Positions 45,684 to 46,940 of a DNA stretch of 46,940 nucleotides are shown piece by piece. This stretch comes from Lysobacterales bacterium (GTDB lineage: Bacteria; Pseudomonadota; Gammaproteobacteria; Xanthomonadales; SZUA-36). The position numbers and the translations under genes are program-made. The stretch's first letter is position 1. Every line of letters starts with the position of its first letter. Below the pieces are notes generated by a model. The model worked only from the letters and a program-made list of their open reading frames with translations, searched no databases and was not told the DNA's origin. The stretch spans positions 1-46,940 of the forward strand of contig JAOUCZ010000003.1 of the NCBI GenBank assembly GCA_029859505.1. The letters run 5' to 3'.

Positions 45684-46940
45684 ATGTTTGGAATATCAAT
45701 TACAGTCAGCACAGTGCTTTCCTTGCTGGGTTTGGCTATCGCTTTTTTCTACATGAAAAAGGTCACCAGCGTACCGTTGGATATGGGCCTGGATGAAAAA
45801 GATAGCAAGCGCCTTAAGTTCATTCACGGTGCAATTGCAGAAGGTGCAATGGCCTTTCTTAAGCAGGAATATAAATTCCTGACCATCTTCATGATTTCAT
45901 TTGCCGCCATTATTGTGGTGCTTATTGATGATTCGCATACGCCGGATTACCGCGAGGGTATCTACACCGCCATTGCCTTCCTGTTTGGTGGGTTTATCTC
46001 AATATTGTCCGGTTACATTGGTATGAAAGTCGCCACGCAAGGTAATGCGCGAACGACAGTCTCTGCCAAGAAAGATATTTCACACGCATTCGATGTTGCC
46101 ATCAATTCTGGCGCCGTGATGGGCTTTGCCCTGGTTGGCCTGGCGGTACTTGGACTGGTCATCATTTATGTTGTGATGAGTTGGTTAATGGCCGATCTTG
46201 GCACAGAGAACAATCATGTTCTGATGGAAGTGATCGCGGGCTTCGGTCTGGGCGGGTCAACCATCGCACTGTTTGCCCGTGTGGGTGGCGGTATTTTCAC
46301 CAAGGCAGCCGATGTTGGTGCTGACCTGGTGGGTAAGGTTGAACAGGGCATACCGGAAGATGATCCAAGAAACCCAGCCGTAATCGCCGATAACGTAGGT
46401 GACAATGTAGGTGATGTTGCCGGTATGGGTGCTGATCTGTTTGGCTCTTGTGCAGAGAGTACATGTGCAGCGATGGTGATTTCTGCAGTAGCGTTTGCGG
46501 CAGATCCCAATGCCCTGTTGTACCCCATCCTGATTAGTGCAATTGGTATTCCCATCAGTTTTATCACCAAGCTCATGGTTGGTGTGAAAACCGAGGGTGA
46601 TGTCGCACCCGCTTTAATGAAGTTACTGGTTATCTCCAGTGTCCTCATGGCAGTCGTGATGTACTTCGTTACCTTGAAGCTGATTCCGGCTACCTTTGAG
46701 CTGGGTGGTGAAACATACACCAACATGGGTGTTTACTGGTGCTTCTTCTCCGGCCTGGTAGCTGGTCTCGCAGTTGGCTTATTGACGGGGTATTACACCT
46801 CTGAAAAATACGGCCCTGTGCAGGAAGTAGCGAAGTCCTGTGAAACCGGTGTTGCAACCAACATCATTTACGGTCTGGCACTGGGCTACAAGAGCACGGT
46901 TCTGCCCTACCTGTGTATCGCAGTAAGTATTTTTGTTTCA
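45684..46940 (+). CDS. hppA: Membrane-bound proton/sodium-translocating pyrophosphatase (partial, runs off the window)
   Basis: The ORF is open to the last base (419 codons) and absent from the track because it has no stop in the window. It starts MFGISITVSTVLSLLGLAIAFFYMKKV with GGGAGAG upstream. The substrate-binding loops ARVGGGIFTKAADVGADLVGKVEQGIPEDDPRNPAVIADNVGDNVGDVAGMGADLFGS are diagnostic. The enzyme couples PPi hydrolysis to ion export, or runs backward to make PPi. The residues that tell K+-dependent from K+-independent forms lie beyond the window. It probably makes or uses the PPi shared with the nearby phosphofructokinase. Confidence 0.97.
   Translation, partial: MFGISITVSTVLSLLGLAIAFFYMKKVTSVPLDMGLDEKDSKRLKFIHGAIAEGAMAFLKQEYKFLTIFMISFAAIIVVLIDDSHTPDYREGIYTAIAFLFGGFISILSGYIGMKVATQGNARTTVSAKKDISHAFDVAINSGAVMGFALVGLAVLGLVIIYVVMSWLMADLGTENNHVLMEVIAGFGLGGSTIALFARVGGGIFTKAADVGADLVGKVEQGIPEDDPRNPAVIADNVGDNVGDVAGMGADLFGSCAESTCAAMVISAVAFAADPNALLYPILISAIGIPISFITKLMVGVKTEGDVAPALMKLLVISSVLMAVVMYFVTLKLIPATFELGGETYTNMGVYWCFFSGLVAGLAVGLLTGYYTSEKYGPVQEVAKSCETGVATNIIYGLALGYKSTVLPYLCIAVSIFVS

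Noticed and set aside
46214-46726. 170-aa minus-strand ORF at the right end
   Set aside because: Fully antisense to the unmistakable pyrophosphatase reading frame, with low-complexity Ser/Pro/Thr content.

Overview
The window is a contiguous, gene-dense stretch of a free-living gammaproteobacterial chromosome with moderate GC content by eye. The evidence is the dnaN-recF-gyrB block, separate glyQ/glyS subunits, cmoA-cmoB, an E. coli-type GyrB, glnE beside a zf-CHCC protein and LPS genes, and groES-groEL behind a sigma-32-type promoter. I cannot name the genus. PPi-type phosphofructokinase with a membrane pyrophosphatase, NnrS and rubredoxin would suit an environmental autotroph or methylotroph-like gammaproteobacterium, but that is inference. 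I see no rRNA or tRNA gene, CRISPR array, insertion sequence, prophage or clearly foreign island. No gene-free gap exceeds about 300 bases.

Layout. (1) 1-4987: the presumed end of the dnaA-dnaN intergenic region with two DnaA boxes, then dnaN, recF (carrying two parS-like palindromes) and gyrB. (2) 5038-8041: glyS-glyQ on the minus strand; a class I glutamine amidotransferase diverges from them. (3) 8910-10297: nfeD-qmcA. (4) 10440-12638: cmoA-cmoB-rraA. (5) 12661-17992: a long minus-strand directon headed by an ECF sigma / DUF3379 anti-sigma pair, followed by DUF2333, a small lipoprotein, an AmpD-like amidase, a LOG protein, a small cysteine-containing periplasmic protein and NnrS. (6) 18284-27044: a Pcm-like methyltransferase and TolC, converging on waaA-waaL-glycosyltransferase-zf-CHCC-glnE. 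(7) 27089-29698: groES-groEL and a DksA-like zinc finger gene. (8) 29802-31912: a second ECF sigma / anti-sigma operon with two DUF4252 paralogues, one periplasmic and one a lipoprotein. (9) 32147-35216: DUF192, a CpdA-like phosphodiesterase, PspC, rubredoxin (missing from the ORF track) and hemL. (10) 35209-41760: acyltransferase, SDR, a DedA-PAP2-LssY fusion, a Lon-N-domain protein, mpl and a membrane protein. (11) 41818-46940: short-form adk, PPi-type phosphofructokinase, an M28 peptidase and the start of hppA.

How the genes work together. The first block replicates, repairs, supercoils and probably segregates the origin region. AmpD-like amidase and Mpl are consecutive steps of murein-peptide recycling, although they lie 25 kb apart. 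Adk, PPi-PFK and HppA link adenylate and pyrophosphate energy. WaaA, WaaL and the glycosyltransferase build lipopolysaccharide. Two distinct ECF systems, both with apparently zinc-free membrane anti-sigma factors, head operons of envelope proteins of unknown function.

Genes in this window are often coupled through 4-nt GTGA, ATGA or TTGA overlaps. Many ORF-track starts are upstream TTG, GTG or ATG codons that ribosome-binding sites or overlaps do not support; these have been corrected here. The least characterised regions are the 12.6-18.0 kb directon and the DUF4252 operon. The clearest sequence-level surprises are the parS pair inside recF, the degenerate PAP2 domain and three REP/REPIN-like elements.
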